This document shows, piece by piece, positions 6,603 through 13,601 of a stretch of DNA of 61,552 nucleotides. The notes beneath the pieces are model-generated. The model saw only the letters and a list, made by a program, of their open reading frames with translations, did no database searches and was not told where the DNA came from. The stretch is from Candidatus Gastranaerophilales bacterium (GTDB taxonomy: Bacteria > Cyanobacteriota > Vampirovibrionia > Gastranaerophilales > Gastranaerophilaceae). The DNA is taken from positions 1 through 61,552 of the forward strand of contig CALVAS010000002.1 of the NCBI GenBank assembly GCA_944325585.1, written 5' to 3'. The position numbers and the translations under genes were made by a program. Numbering within the stretch: position 1 is the first letter of the stretch; every line of letters begins with the position of its first letter.

Positions 6603-6917
6603 TTAGTTTAATTCTCGTTTTTCTTCCTGTTTTAAAAATTCGCACATCCCCTCAAGTCTGTTGTCCTCCATTGCATCAATCAATTCTTGCACATCCTTGA
6701 TTTTATTTAGTGCAAAACTCGTTTCAGCAAGCAAAACACAGTCGTTGCAGAGTCTGTAAGAGCCGTATTGAATGGAACCTGCAAGGCACTTATATTGTCC
6801 GCAGCAGTCGCAGTCGAAAAATTCATTTACAATATCGGGATTTTCCTCTATATCATCAAGTTTCATTTGTTCTGCAACCTGCTGCATTTCTTCAATTATT
6901 TCTTTTTTATCTTTCAT
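6603..6917 (-). CDS. Small putative zinc-ribbon protein, unknown
   Basis: A 104-residue protein with a helical acidic N-terminus and a central cysteine cluster: FFDCDCCGQYKC (about residues 33-44) and LCNDC (about 56-60). The spacing looks like a zinc-binding knuckle pair. A final helix rich in E and K follows (about 70-104). There is no signal peptide. I do not recognise a named family. It starts 31 bp after the pdxJ stop on the same strand and is probably in the same transcript. A role in nucleic acid or protein binding is guesswork from the cysteine pattern. Confidence 0.65.
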   Translation of the reverse strand: MKDKKEIIEEMQQVAEQMKLDDIEENPDIVNEFFDCDCCGQYKCLAGSIQYGSYRLCNDCVLLAETSFALNKIKDVQELIDAMEDNRLEGMCEFLKQEEKRELN

Positions 6918-6948
6918 TGATTTTCCTTTAGCGCTTTTTAAGTGTGAA

Positions 6949-7659
6949 TTATTTTATCAATTCTGCCATTGTACAGACAGCTTCCGGCAGTCCGGTAAAT
7001 ACGGCACGTGAAATTATTGAATGCCCGATGTTAAGTTCAAAAAGTCCCGGAATTTCATGCATTCTTTTTACGTTTTGATAATTTAGCCCGTGGCCCGCAT
7101 TTACAGTTAATCCGAGGCTTTGCGCCAGTTCTGCCGAATTTTTTAATTTCAAAAATTCAACTTCCTCTTTATCGGTTCCGAACATTTCTGAATAAGTTCC
7201 CGTGTGCATTTCAATGAATTGTGCGCCTGTTTTGGCAGATGCTTTCACCTGTGCTTCATCCGGATCAATGAAAAGGCTTACTATAATGCCGGCATCAAGA
7301 ATCGGTTTGATAAATTCAGATACTTTTTCTGTTTGTCCTGCAACATCAAGTCCGCCTTCGGTCGTAATTTCCTGTCTTTTTTCCGGAACAAGACAAATTG
7401 AATGAGGTTTAATTTCAAGCGCGATTTTTTGAATGTCGTCTGCCATTGCCATTTCAAGGTTTAAGCGTGTTTTTAATGTTTTTATAAGCGTGTAAACATC
7501 TTCATCTTTAATATGTCTTCTGTCTTCTCTTAAATGTGTTGTAATTGATGTTGCACCGTTTTCTTCTGCGATTTCTGCAGCCTTGATTACGGAAGGTTCA
7601 ATTCCGCCTCTTGCGTTTCTGAGTGTTGCAACGTGATCTATATTTACACCTAAAAGCAT
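6949..7659 (-). CDS. pdxJ: Pyridoxine 5'-phosphate synthase
   Basis: A 236-residue TIM-barrel enzyme that condenses 1-deoxyxylulose 5-phosphate with 3-amino-2-oxopropyl phosphate to pyridoxine 5'-phosphate in the DXP-dependent vitamin B6 pathway. GVNIDHVATLRNARGG at the N-terminus, the THLREDRRHI loop (about 40-50), the FIEMHTG segment and VNAGHGLNY (about 190) match the family closely. Length is normal. It is about 97 bp downstream of murT on the same strand, with TTTTCTCTTTTC-rich DNA between them. Confidence 0.96.
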   Translation of the reverse strand: MLLGVNIDHVATLRNARGGIEPSVIKAAEIAEENGATSITTHLREDRRHIKDEDVYTLIKTLKTRLNLEMAMADDIQKIALEIKPHSICLVPEKRQEITTEGGLDVAGQTEKVSEFIKPILDAGIIVSLFIDPDEAQVKASAKTGAQFIEMHTGTYSEMFGTDKEEVEFLKLKNSAELAQSLGLTVNAGHGLNYQNVKRMHEIPGLFELNIGHSIISRAVFTGLPEAVCTMAELIK

Positions 7660-7756
7660 TTTTTACCTCTTTTCTCTTTTCGGTTCCGGTCAAAATTATT
7701 TACACAATAAATATTTTGAAACAAGCGAAAGCCCTTGTCAATGAATATAAAATATG

Positions 7757-9100
7757 TTATTTTTTGAGTTTAAGTTTGTTAATTTTTAAAAGCGCTGTGT
7801 ATGACGGAAGAATCGTTATTTTTTCATTTTTGTCTTCATCTTTTGCAGCTAATTCAATGGCTTTTTCAATTGAAGGTTCAACGGTTATTCTATTTTGCGG
7901 AATCCCTGCGTATTTAAGCCTTAACGCCATATCATTTGCGCGAACGCCGGAGGTGATAACTTTTTTCTCTGCATTTTTAAGTTGTTCGAAATCAGAATCC
8001 CAGAGCCAGCTTATATCGCGGCCGTCGGCATAATTATCGTTAATCGCAATTACAATATTTGAATTTAAATCTACTGTTTTCAAGACTTCACTTGCACCTG
8101 TCGGGTTTTTAATCAATTGAATAAGAGTTTGATGCCCGTTAATTGTGCGTCTTTCAGTACGTCCGAAAATAGATTTGTAACTGTCCAGAGCTTTTTGGAT
8201 TTCAGCCTGATTAAGCCCGAGTTCAAAAGCCAGAGCGATTGCCGCAAGAGCATTATATGCATTGTAAAGCCCGATAAGATTAATTCTGAAATTGTACCTG
8301 ATTTCGTTGTGGTTTACTTCAATATCCGAAAAATCGTTGTGAATAACCGCATTGGCCGAATAATCACATGAATGTCTTTTGTAGCCGCATTTGGGGCAAA
8401 AATAATGTCCTTGCTGCGCAAAAAATCTTTTTGAATATTTAAGCGGTTCTCCGCAAAGGCAGTTGAAAACTTCTGACGGGGCGTTTGAATCCTGTTTGTA
8501 ATCGCAGGCAAACTGCACATCTTCAAAACCGTAATAAACCGCATAATTTGTATTATCCATAGATGCAACAAGCGGGTCATCCGAATTTAAAACCAGTTTT
8601 AAATCAGGATTTTTGCTGATTGCGTTTTTGATAAATCCGGCTGTTGTGGCAAGTTCTCCGTATCTGTCAAGCTGATCCCGAAACAGGTTTGTTACAACAA
8701 GATAGTCCGAAGGCATAAAATCATAAAGTTTTGTAAGATATGCTTCATCAGATTCAATAACGGAATAGTCAAATTTTTTAAACGGCTCCAGCTCAAGCGC
8801 AAAAACATTTGCGACACCTGTCAGCATGTTGGCGCCCTTAAGGTTGTGGATAACTTTTTGATGTGCGGTTTCCAGAATATGTGAAATAAGTCCGGACGTT
8901 GTGGTTTTTCCGTTTGTGCCCGTAACCGTTATGCTCTTTTCGTTTATATAATCTCTGCAGTGAGCCAGAAAATTCGGATAATATTTCAGAACAGCCATTC
9001 CCGCAAACGAAGTGCCGCCTGACTTTGAAAGCATTTTAATCCCCGTGTGCGCTGTTCTTGCAAGAAGCAAAGATGTATAAAATTTGAATTTGTTAAGCAT
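7757..9100 (-). CDS. murT: Lipid II isoglutaminyl synthase subunit MurT-like
   Basis: A 447-residue Mur ligase family protein. It has the P-loop GTNGKTTT at residues 61-68 and a four-cysteine zinc ribbon (C214, C216, C235, C238) inserted in the central domain, which separates MurT from MurC-F. The C-terminal domain has RDISWLWD (about 361-368), whose Asp matches the catalytic Asp of MurT enzymes. MurT with GatD amidates the D-Glu of the stem peptide. No gatD lies next to it, unlike in Gram-positive bacteria where the two genes form an operon. MurT in a bacterium with lipid A genes is noteworthy. The divergent gene at 9184 is 83 bp away. Confidence 0.88.
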   Translation of the reverse strand: MLNKFKFYTSLLLARTAHTGIKMLSKSGGTSFAGMAVLKYYPNFLAHCRDYINEKSITVTGTNGKTTTSGLISHILETAHQKVIHNLKGANMLTGVANVFALELEPFKKFDYSVIESDEAYLTKLYDFMPSDYLVVTNLFRDQLDRYGELATTAGFIKNAISKNPDLKLVLNSDDPLVASMDNTNYAVYYGFEDVQFACDYKQDSNAPSEVFNCLCGEPLKYSKRFFAQQGHYFCPKCGYKRHSCDYSANAVIHNDFSDIEVNHNEIRYNFRINLIGLYNAYNALAAIALAFELGLNQAEIQKALDSYKSIFGRTERRTINGHQTLIQLIKNPTGASEVLKTVDLNSNIVIAINDNYADGRDISWLWDSDFEQLKNAEKKVITSGVRANDMALRLKYAGIPQNRITVEPSIEKAIELAAKDEDKNEKITILPSYTALLKINKLKLKK

Positions 9101-9153
9101 AAATAGTCCTTTAGACGTATTTCCAATCTCTCTTTAATAATTTATAATTCAAA

Positions 9154-9159
9154 TATAAT
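9154..9159 (+). promoter_or_regulatory. -10 candidate for the 9184 gene
   Basis: TATAAT lies 24 bp before the ATG at 9184 in the AT-rich region divergent from murT. I see no convincing -35 hexamer at 16-18 bases. Confidence 0.35.
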
Positions 9160-9183
9160 ACAAAATAAGAAATAATTAAATTT

Positions 9184-9543
9184 ATGTTTTTATTTATTGC
9201 AACAATTTTTATAGCGGAAATAATTATTGCAATCACCTTAATTTCGTACATTGTTAAGGCTGATAATGCCGTTGTCGGCGTGAGAAAGAGTGTAATTGCT
9301 CTTAAACCTCAGATAAAAGCGGGACTTTCCGGTGTACGCGACGGGGTTCATACCGTAAAAGAAAAGCAGGGGCTCTTTTTTGAATATATAGAGAAAAAAC
9401 GTAATCAATATATTATAAAAGCTGTGACTACCGTATTAATGTATCTTTTGCTTTTCATATTAAAAGGCAGATGCAAAAGAGCAGCTTCAATTTGCAATGG
9501 GTTATTGCTTGCAAAAGACGTCTGGGACAATATTTCAGCCTAA
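9184..9543 (+). CDS. Small membrane protein, unknown
   Basis: A 119-residue protein with a strongly hydrophobic N-terminal segment (about residues 2-24), a polar middle that may be amphipathic helix, and a second hydrophobic segment (about 77-93). There is no clear ribosome-binding site at 9184. I do not recognise a family; size and topology resemble the DUF948 and YtxH proteins just downstream. It heads a plus-strand run of four small membrane proteins, and the group may act on the envelope or in stress adaptation. Confidence 0.65.
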   Translation: MFLFIATIFIAEIIIAITLISYIVKADNAVVGVRKSVIALKPQIKAGLSGVRDGVHTVKEKQGLFFEYIEKKRNQYIIKAVTTVLMYLLLFILKGRCKRAASICNGLLLAKDVWDNISA

Positions 9544-9548
9544 AACGC

Positions 9549-9576
9549 TTGTAAAATTCAAAAAAAATGTTATAAT
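9549..9576 (+). promoter_or_regulatory. Promoter candidate for the first YtxH gene
   Basis: TTGTAA (9549-9554), 16 bases, TATAAT (9571-9576), about 30 bp before the ATG at 9607. The -10 is a perfect consensus. Confidence 0.55.
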
Positions 9577-9606
9577 GTGTATATACAATGAAAGAAGAGG
9601 TTAAAT

Positions 9607-9927
9607 ATGAGTAAGAATAAATCCTTTATGTTCGGAATGGGTTTGCTTGCGGGTGTTGTCGGCGGAATTGTAGCCGGTGTGCTTTTTGCTCCCAAATCCG
9701 GAGAAGAATCGAGGAGAGAAATAAAAGAAGCTGCCTGTGAGTTGTATGAAAAACATTCACCGGCAATAAACGAAGCAAAGAGACAGGCATTAGAAAATGT
9801 TGATTTGATGAAATATAAGTTAGAAAGACAATTCAGAAAATTCAACAATATGATAAAATCAAAGAAGCTGCAAAAGGCTAAAGCTCTGGAAGAGGGGGCT
9901 GAATGCAACGAATTTGATTATCAATAG
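9607..9927 (+). CDS. YtxH domain protein
   Basis: A 106-residue protein with one N-terminal glycine-rich membrane helix (GLLAGVVGGIVAGVLFAPKS, residues 12-31). The APKSGEESRREI sequence that follows is the YtxH family signature. The rest is a charged helix, probably cytoplasmic coiled coil. YtxH proteins are linked to general stress in Bacillus, where ytxH sits with the DUF948 gene ytxG. The same pairing is seen here. GAAGAGG precedes the start. A second YtxH paralogue is at 10468. Confidence 0.85.
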   Translation: MSKNKSFMFGMGLLAGVVGGIVAGVLFAPKSGEESRREIKEAACELYEKHSPAINEAKRQALENVDLMKYKLERQFRKFNNMIKSKKLQKAKALEEGAECNEFDYQ

Positions 9928-9968
9928 ATTAGTGTTGTCAGAACTAACTTAAAGAAGGAACTTAAAAA

Positions 9969-10328
9969 ATGGAATTTTCACAAATCGCATTAAATCAGGG
10001 GCTGACATTTTTGGCCTGGGTTACGGGAATCGTAATTCTTGTCGTTGGCGGCTTTTTAATAAAACTGCTTATTGATTTGTCGGCACTTTCAAAAAACTTA
10101 AATGAGACATCAATTTTAATTAACACAGAATTAAAGCCTACATTAAAAGAGATTAACGAGACATTACATGCGGTAAATTCGCTTGTTCAAAGTACAGACA
10201 GGAATGTAGACAGCTTTAAGAGTGCAGTTGAGAAAACTTTCGGAAAAACAAAAATGATTTCCGAATCAATAGTTAGCGGATTAGTAAAAGGCTTTGTTAC
10301 CGTAATGGGCTTGTTTTCAAAACGATAA
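9969..10328 (+). CDS. DUF948-like membrane protein (YtxG type)
   Basis: A 119-residue protein with one N-terminal membrane segment (about residues 13-34) followed by a long amphipathic helix with spaced Asn, Thr and Leu (LIDLSALSKNLNETSILI...). This is typical of the DUF948 family. The C-terminus has a second weakly hydrophobic stretch (VSGLVKGFVTVMGLF). GAAGGA precedes the start. It lies between the two YtxH genes, as expected from ytxG-ytxH clusters. Molecular role unknown. Confidence 0.75.
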   Translation: MEFSQIALNQGLTFLAWVTGIVILVVGGFLIKLLIDLSALSKNLNETSILINTELKPTLKEINETLHAVNSLVQSTDRNVDSFKSAVEKTFGKTKMISESIVSGLVKGFVTVMGLFSKR

Positions 10329-10467
10329 AAAATAGTCGTTTACGGTGATTATTTTGCCGTAATGTGCTGTTAAAATTAAAGGGCAAGTCATAAAACAGTG
10401 ACAGGGGTTGCTTTTCCCGAAGTACAAAACAAATAACCGGATTATAAAAGAAAAGGAGTGATTAATT

Positions 10468-10749
10468 ATGTCAGCAACAAAATTTTTAGCAGGATTCATT
10501 GTCGGCGGTGCAATTGGAGCAATCGCAGGAATTTTATTGGCGCCGAAATCAGGTGAAGAAACAAGACAAATAATTGCGGATACTACAAAAGACGTAATGC
10601 GTCGTGCTGATGAAACCGTAAAAGAAATTCAATCAAAAGCAGATGATGTAGTTTCTGATATGCAGAAAAAAGGTGATGAAATAAGAGACAGATTACAAAA
10701 TCTTATAAATCAGCAAAAGACAGCTTCAGCTACAGCATCTGAAGAATAA
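10468..10749 (+). CDS. YtxH domain protein, second copy
   Basis: A 93-residue paralogue of the 9607 product, with the same layout: a Gly/Ala-rich membrane helix (FIVGGAIGAIAGILLAPKSG, residues 10-29) and a charged helical tail with ERxxE-like heptads to the end. AAAAGGAG sits before the ATG. A strong bidirectional terminator closes the cluster after it. The duplication of YtxH around a DUF948 gene is clear in sequence; whether the copies have different partners is unknown. Confidence 0.85.
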   Translation: MSATKFLAGFIVGGAIGAIAGILLAPKSGEETRQIIADTTKDVMRRADETVKEIQSKADDVVSDMQKKGDEIRDRLQNLINQQKTASATASEE

Positions 10750-10764
10750 GAAATTATGATAAAT

Positions 10765-10797
10765 AAGGCGCCGCATCCGCGGCGCTTTATTTTATTT
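10765..10797. terminator. Bidirectional terminator
   Basis: GCGCCGC (10768-10774), ATCC, GCGGCGC (10779-10785), extended by A/T pairs, with T runs on both strands. It serves the YtxH cluster on the plus strand and the LapA-like gene on the minus strand. Confidence 0.9.
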
Positions 10798-11169
10798 ATT
10801 CTTTTTCAAAGCATCTTCAAGCGCCTTTTCAAGCACCTGAATTTTGTTTTCAAGAACTTTTACCCTTGCATTGCTTTCATCATTTGAAACAGCAGTTTTT
10901 TCAAGCCGTCTTTCATAGGCGCCTTCTTTTTCTCGTGATTTCATCAAAAACGGTTTTACAAAGAATATGGCAGCCCACGAGCCGAGAATGTAAACCGCAA
11001 GAATTAAAATACCCATATTGACGGTCAATCTTTTGGGAGACATTCCAAGAATCGCCGCCGGCGCGTTATCAAGAAGTGTAATCCCGCCAAGTGACGTTAG
11101 ATTTGAAAAAACAAAATACAGCCATACAACTGTTATAAAAATCGCAATTGTCCAAAATACATATTTCAT
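10792..11169 (-). CDS. Two-TM coiled-coil protein, LapA-like
   Basis: A 125-residue protein with two hydrophobic segments (about residues 3-23 and 50-73) and a C-terminal coiled coil (about 85-122, ARVKVLENKIQVLEKALEDA). The layout resembles LapA/DUF1049 membrane proteins, but I see no diagnostic motif. It starts 4 bp after the pseudouridine synthase stop, so it is probably translated from the same mRNA. Function unknown. Confidence 0.65.
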   Translation of the reverse strand: MKYVFWTIAIFITVVWLYFVFSNLTSLGGITLLDNAPAAILGMSPKRLTVNMGILILAVYILGSWAAIFFVKPFLMKSREKEGAYERRLEKTAVSNDESNARVKVLENKIQVLEKALEDALKKNK

Positions 11170-11173
11170 AAAT

Positions 11174-12082
11174 TTAACTCCTGTTTTTCAGATAGTTTAA
11201 AACTTTTTTAATTTTTTCATCAGGTTCAATTTCAAGCTCTATTATTTCATCAGAGAACGGTTTTGTAAACCGTAAATAATAAGATTGTAAAACTTGTTCA
11301 TCTGTTTTGACTTTTGACATTCCGGCACCGTAAAGAGTGTCGTTAAAAACGGGATATCCTTTGTGCTTTAAATGAACCCGTATCTGATGGGTTCTGCCTG
11401 TGACAAGCGTAATTTCCAAATAAGTTGCCTCTTTAAATCGTTCAATAACCTTTACAATCGTTGTGCTTTCTTTGCCGCCGTCAATTACAGCCATTTTGTG
11501 AGGCTGTGTCGGATGCCGTCCTATCGGGAAATTTAAGGTCTCTTCCTCAAGCGGATAAACGCCTTTTACTACAGTTCTGTATTTTTTAGTTAACTTGTGA
11601 TTTTTTATTAAATCAGCAAGATATTCATGTGTTTTGTTGTTTTTGGCAATCATCAAGAGTCCGGAGGTGTTTTTATCAAGCCTGTGAACTATCCCGCGCC
11701 GAAAGTCCCCGTTTATATCGGACAAATTTTCACCGTATTTAAACAAAAGTGCATTTACCAGAGTTCCGCTTGTCTCCTGAGATGTCGGATGAGTAAGCAT
11801 TCCTGACGGTTTATTTACAACAAGCATATTTTCATCTTCATAAACAATTTCAACCGGAATATTTTCGGGTTCGATTTTTAAGCCTTCATTTTCAGGAATT
11901 TCAAACTCTATTTTGTCATTTTCTTTAATCAGGTAAGAAGGCTTTTTGATTGAGTTGTTTACAGTGACAGCCCCTGCCTTTATAAGATTTTGGAGCTTAG
12001 AGCGTGACAAATCTTTTGTTACAGCTGCTAAAAAACTGTCCAATCTGGTGTTTTCATCATTTTCGTCAGCATAAAATATCAT
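11174..12082 (-). CDS. RluA/RluD-family pseudouridine synthase
   Basis: A 302-residue RNA pseudouridine synthase. An N-terminal S4 RNA-binding domain (about residues 12-60, RLDSFLAAVTKDLSRSKLQN) is followed by the catalytic domain with GIVHRLDKNTSGLLMIAKN (about 132-150), where the Asp of HRLDKNTSG is the nucleophile. VTGRTHQIRVHL (about 228-239) completes the active site. S4 plus this domain order is RluD-like, an enzyme that modifies 23S rRNA helix 69, but substrate assignment within the family is not certain. It is followed by the LapA-like gene and preceded by lspA, an arrangement common in many bacteria (lspA-rluD). Confidence 0.92.
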   Translation of the reverse strand: MIFYADENDENTRLDSFLAAVTKDLSRSKLQNLIKAGAVTVNNSIKKPSYLIKENDKIEFEIPENEGLKIEPENIPVEIVYEDENMLVVNKPSGMLTHPTSQETSGTLVNALLFKYGENLSDINGDFRRGIVHRLDKNTSGLLMIAKNNKTHEYLADLIKNHKLTKKYRTVVKGVYPLEEETLNFPIGRHPTQPHKMAVIDGGKESTTIVKVIERFKEATYLEITLVTGRTHQIRVHLKHKGYPVFNDTLYGAGMSKVKTDEQVLQSYYLRFTKPFSDEIIELEIEPDEKIKKVLNYLKNRS

Positions 12083-12116
12083 AAATTTTTATTCCGAAAA
12101 GTTATCGGAATCTCCT

Positions 12117-12581
12117 TTACTTTGTTTTCTTAAGTAAAATCAGTATAATCAAAGCAATTACACCGATTGTGATAAATATATCAGAAATATTGAAAACAGG
12201 AAAGTTAAATGCTCTTATTTCAAAAAAATCTCTCACATATCCGTATGCAATTCTTTCATGCAGATTTCCTGCGATTCCTGCAGACAAAAGCGAGATAAAA
12301 AATATACTTTTAAAAGAAATTGATTTTAAATGCTTGATTACATAGCCGAAAAGAAGAGTTATGGCCACAACTGACAGAATAATCAGAATTTCCCGCGAGT
12401 TTTGCAGAATGCTGAAGGCTGCGCCGTAGTTTTTGACATAAGTAAGCGCAAAAACAGGTGTGGAAATTTTCATTCCGTGAGAAAGCTGCCTTACAAGCTG
12501 GGCGGAAAAATATAAGTCAACCCAGAGAAAAAATATAAAGCAAACTATCAAATATATTGAACTACTCAGTTTTTTGTGCAT
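12117..12581 (-). CDS. lspA: Lipoprotein signal peptidase
   Basis: A 154-residue inner-membrane aspartyl protease that removes the signal peptide from diacylated prolipoproteins. Four hydrophobic segments are visible. Conserved blocks are YVKNYGAAFSI, AGIAGNLHERIAYGYVRDF and FNISDIFITIG; the Asp residues of VRDF and NISD are the expected catalytic pair. GNLHERI differs from the commoner GNLIDRL. The ATG at 12581 has GAGGA 6 bases upstream, so the TTG at 12593 is less likely. It overlaps the end of the upstream secreted-protein gene by 20 bp, so the two are coupled. Confidence 0.92.
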   Translation of the reverse strand: MHKKLSSSIYLIVCFIFFLWVDLYFSAQLVRQLSHGMKISTPVFALTYVKNYGAAFSILQNSREILIILSVVAITLLFGYVIKHLKSISFKSIFFISLLSAGIAGNLHERIAYGYVRDFFEIRAFNFPVFNISDIFITIGVIALIILILLKKTK

Positions 12582-13479
12582 TATCTTCCTCAACGGTGAT
12601 GTATTTGTTTTCCGGAATTACATTAACGCGTGTCATTAAAAACGCAATTCCCGATACATAAACTCGTGCTCTTGTTTCATCATACGGAACCGCTTTTGCA
12701 ATGCCGATAGATGCCGTTGCATATTCGTTTATGTTTTTTTTGTTTGCGTTAAATATTCTTTCAAGTTCATTTTGAGAGCCAAGTTGTCTGAATATTTCTT
12801 TCGGGGTATCGAGCGGATGAATAATTTCCTGATTTTCGATAGATGCAATTGCACTTTCATTTTCACCGAGTTCAATATTCAGGGATGCCGTGTATTCCTG
12901 ACCGGCATTAATCATATTTGGAGCCGTCAAATCCATTTTTATAAATCTGGCATCTCCGTATTTAAGCTGTGATTTTTCATTTAATATTTGTTCTGCGGTG
13001 ATTTTCCATTTTTCACCGAATTTTTTAAGATAATAAATGCTGTTTGCAGTTGAGCGGAGTTCGCCGAAAGCATCAATCGTATCGGATTGTTCATGCGTTG
13101 TAGCAAGAGCAGTTTCATATGTTTGAACTGTTGCAAAATCTCCGTCGATTTGAATATCACGGATTACCGTGCTGTATATTATGTCGGAATATGTATCCCA
13201 GGTATCTTTTATGAGTTGAAAATAAACTTTTTTGCCGAATCCGTCCGTATTTACAAAATCTTCGGAATAAAGTTCCGAAAGTTTTTCGAGGTTATGGCTG
13301 TTTGTATATTCATCCTGTTTTTCAAAAACTTTTTTAACGTCTTCTCGTGTGTTTTTGTATTCTTTGTTTTTGGAAATCTGAGCTTTATAAGTTTTTAAGA
13401 AACCTGCGTGTGCCGGTTCCGTTTGAATACTTACAAAAGCTAAACTTAAAATTAACGGTAAAATAATTCTCTTCTTCAT
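12562..13479 (-). CDS. Secreted NTF2/SnoaL-like domain protein
   Basis: A 305-residue exported protein. Residues 1-25 are a signal peptide ending AHA-G. Residues about 45-165 resemble the DUF4440/SnoaL-like NTF2 fold: a helical start with VKKVFEKQDEYTNSHNLEKL, a strand pattern, and YYLKKFGEKWKITAEQIL at its end. The rest is a beta-rich region of unknown type. There is no lipobox, so it is probably periplasmic. NTF2-like domains can be enzymes or ligand-binding modules, and I see no catalytic set. It is coupled to lspA by overlap. Confidence 0.7.
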   Translation of the reverse strand: MKKRIILPLILSLAFVSIQTEPAHAGFLKTYKAQISKNKEYKNTREDVKKVFEKQDEYTNSHNLEKLSELYSEDFVNTDGFGKKVYFQLIKDTWDTYSDIIYSTVIRDIQIDGDFATVQTYETALATTHEQSDTIDAFGELRSTANSIYYLKKFGEKWKITAEQILNEKSQLKYGDARFIKMDLTAPNMINAGQEYTASLNIELGENESAIASIENQEIIHPLDTPKEIFRQLGSQNELERIFNANKKNINEYATASIGIAKAVPYDETRARVYVSGIAFLMTRVNVIPENKYITVEEDNAQKTE

Positions 13480-13601
13480 AATACAAAATTATAATATAAA
13501 TATTTAAAAACGGTAATAGTTTAAATAAATTATTTTCTTAAATTTGCGAAAGAAAAGTTTTTATGCTACCCTTTTGTGTGCGAAGAATTAGGGAGAAAAA
13601 G

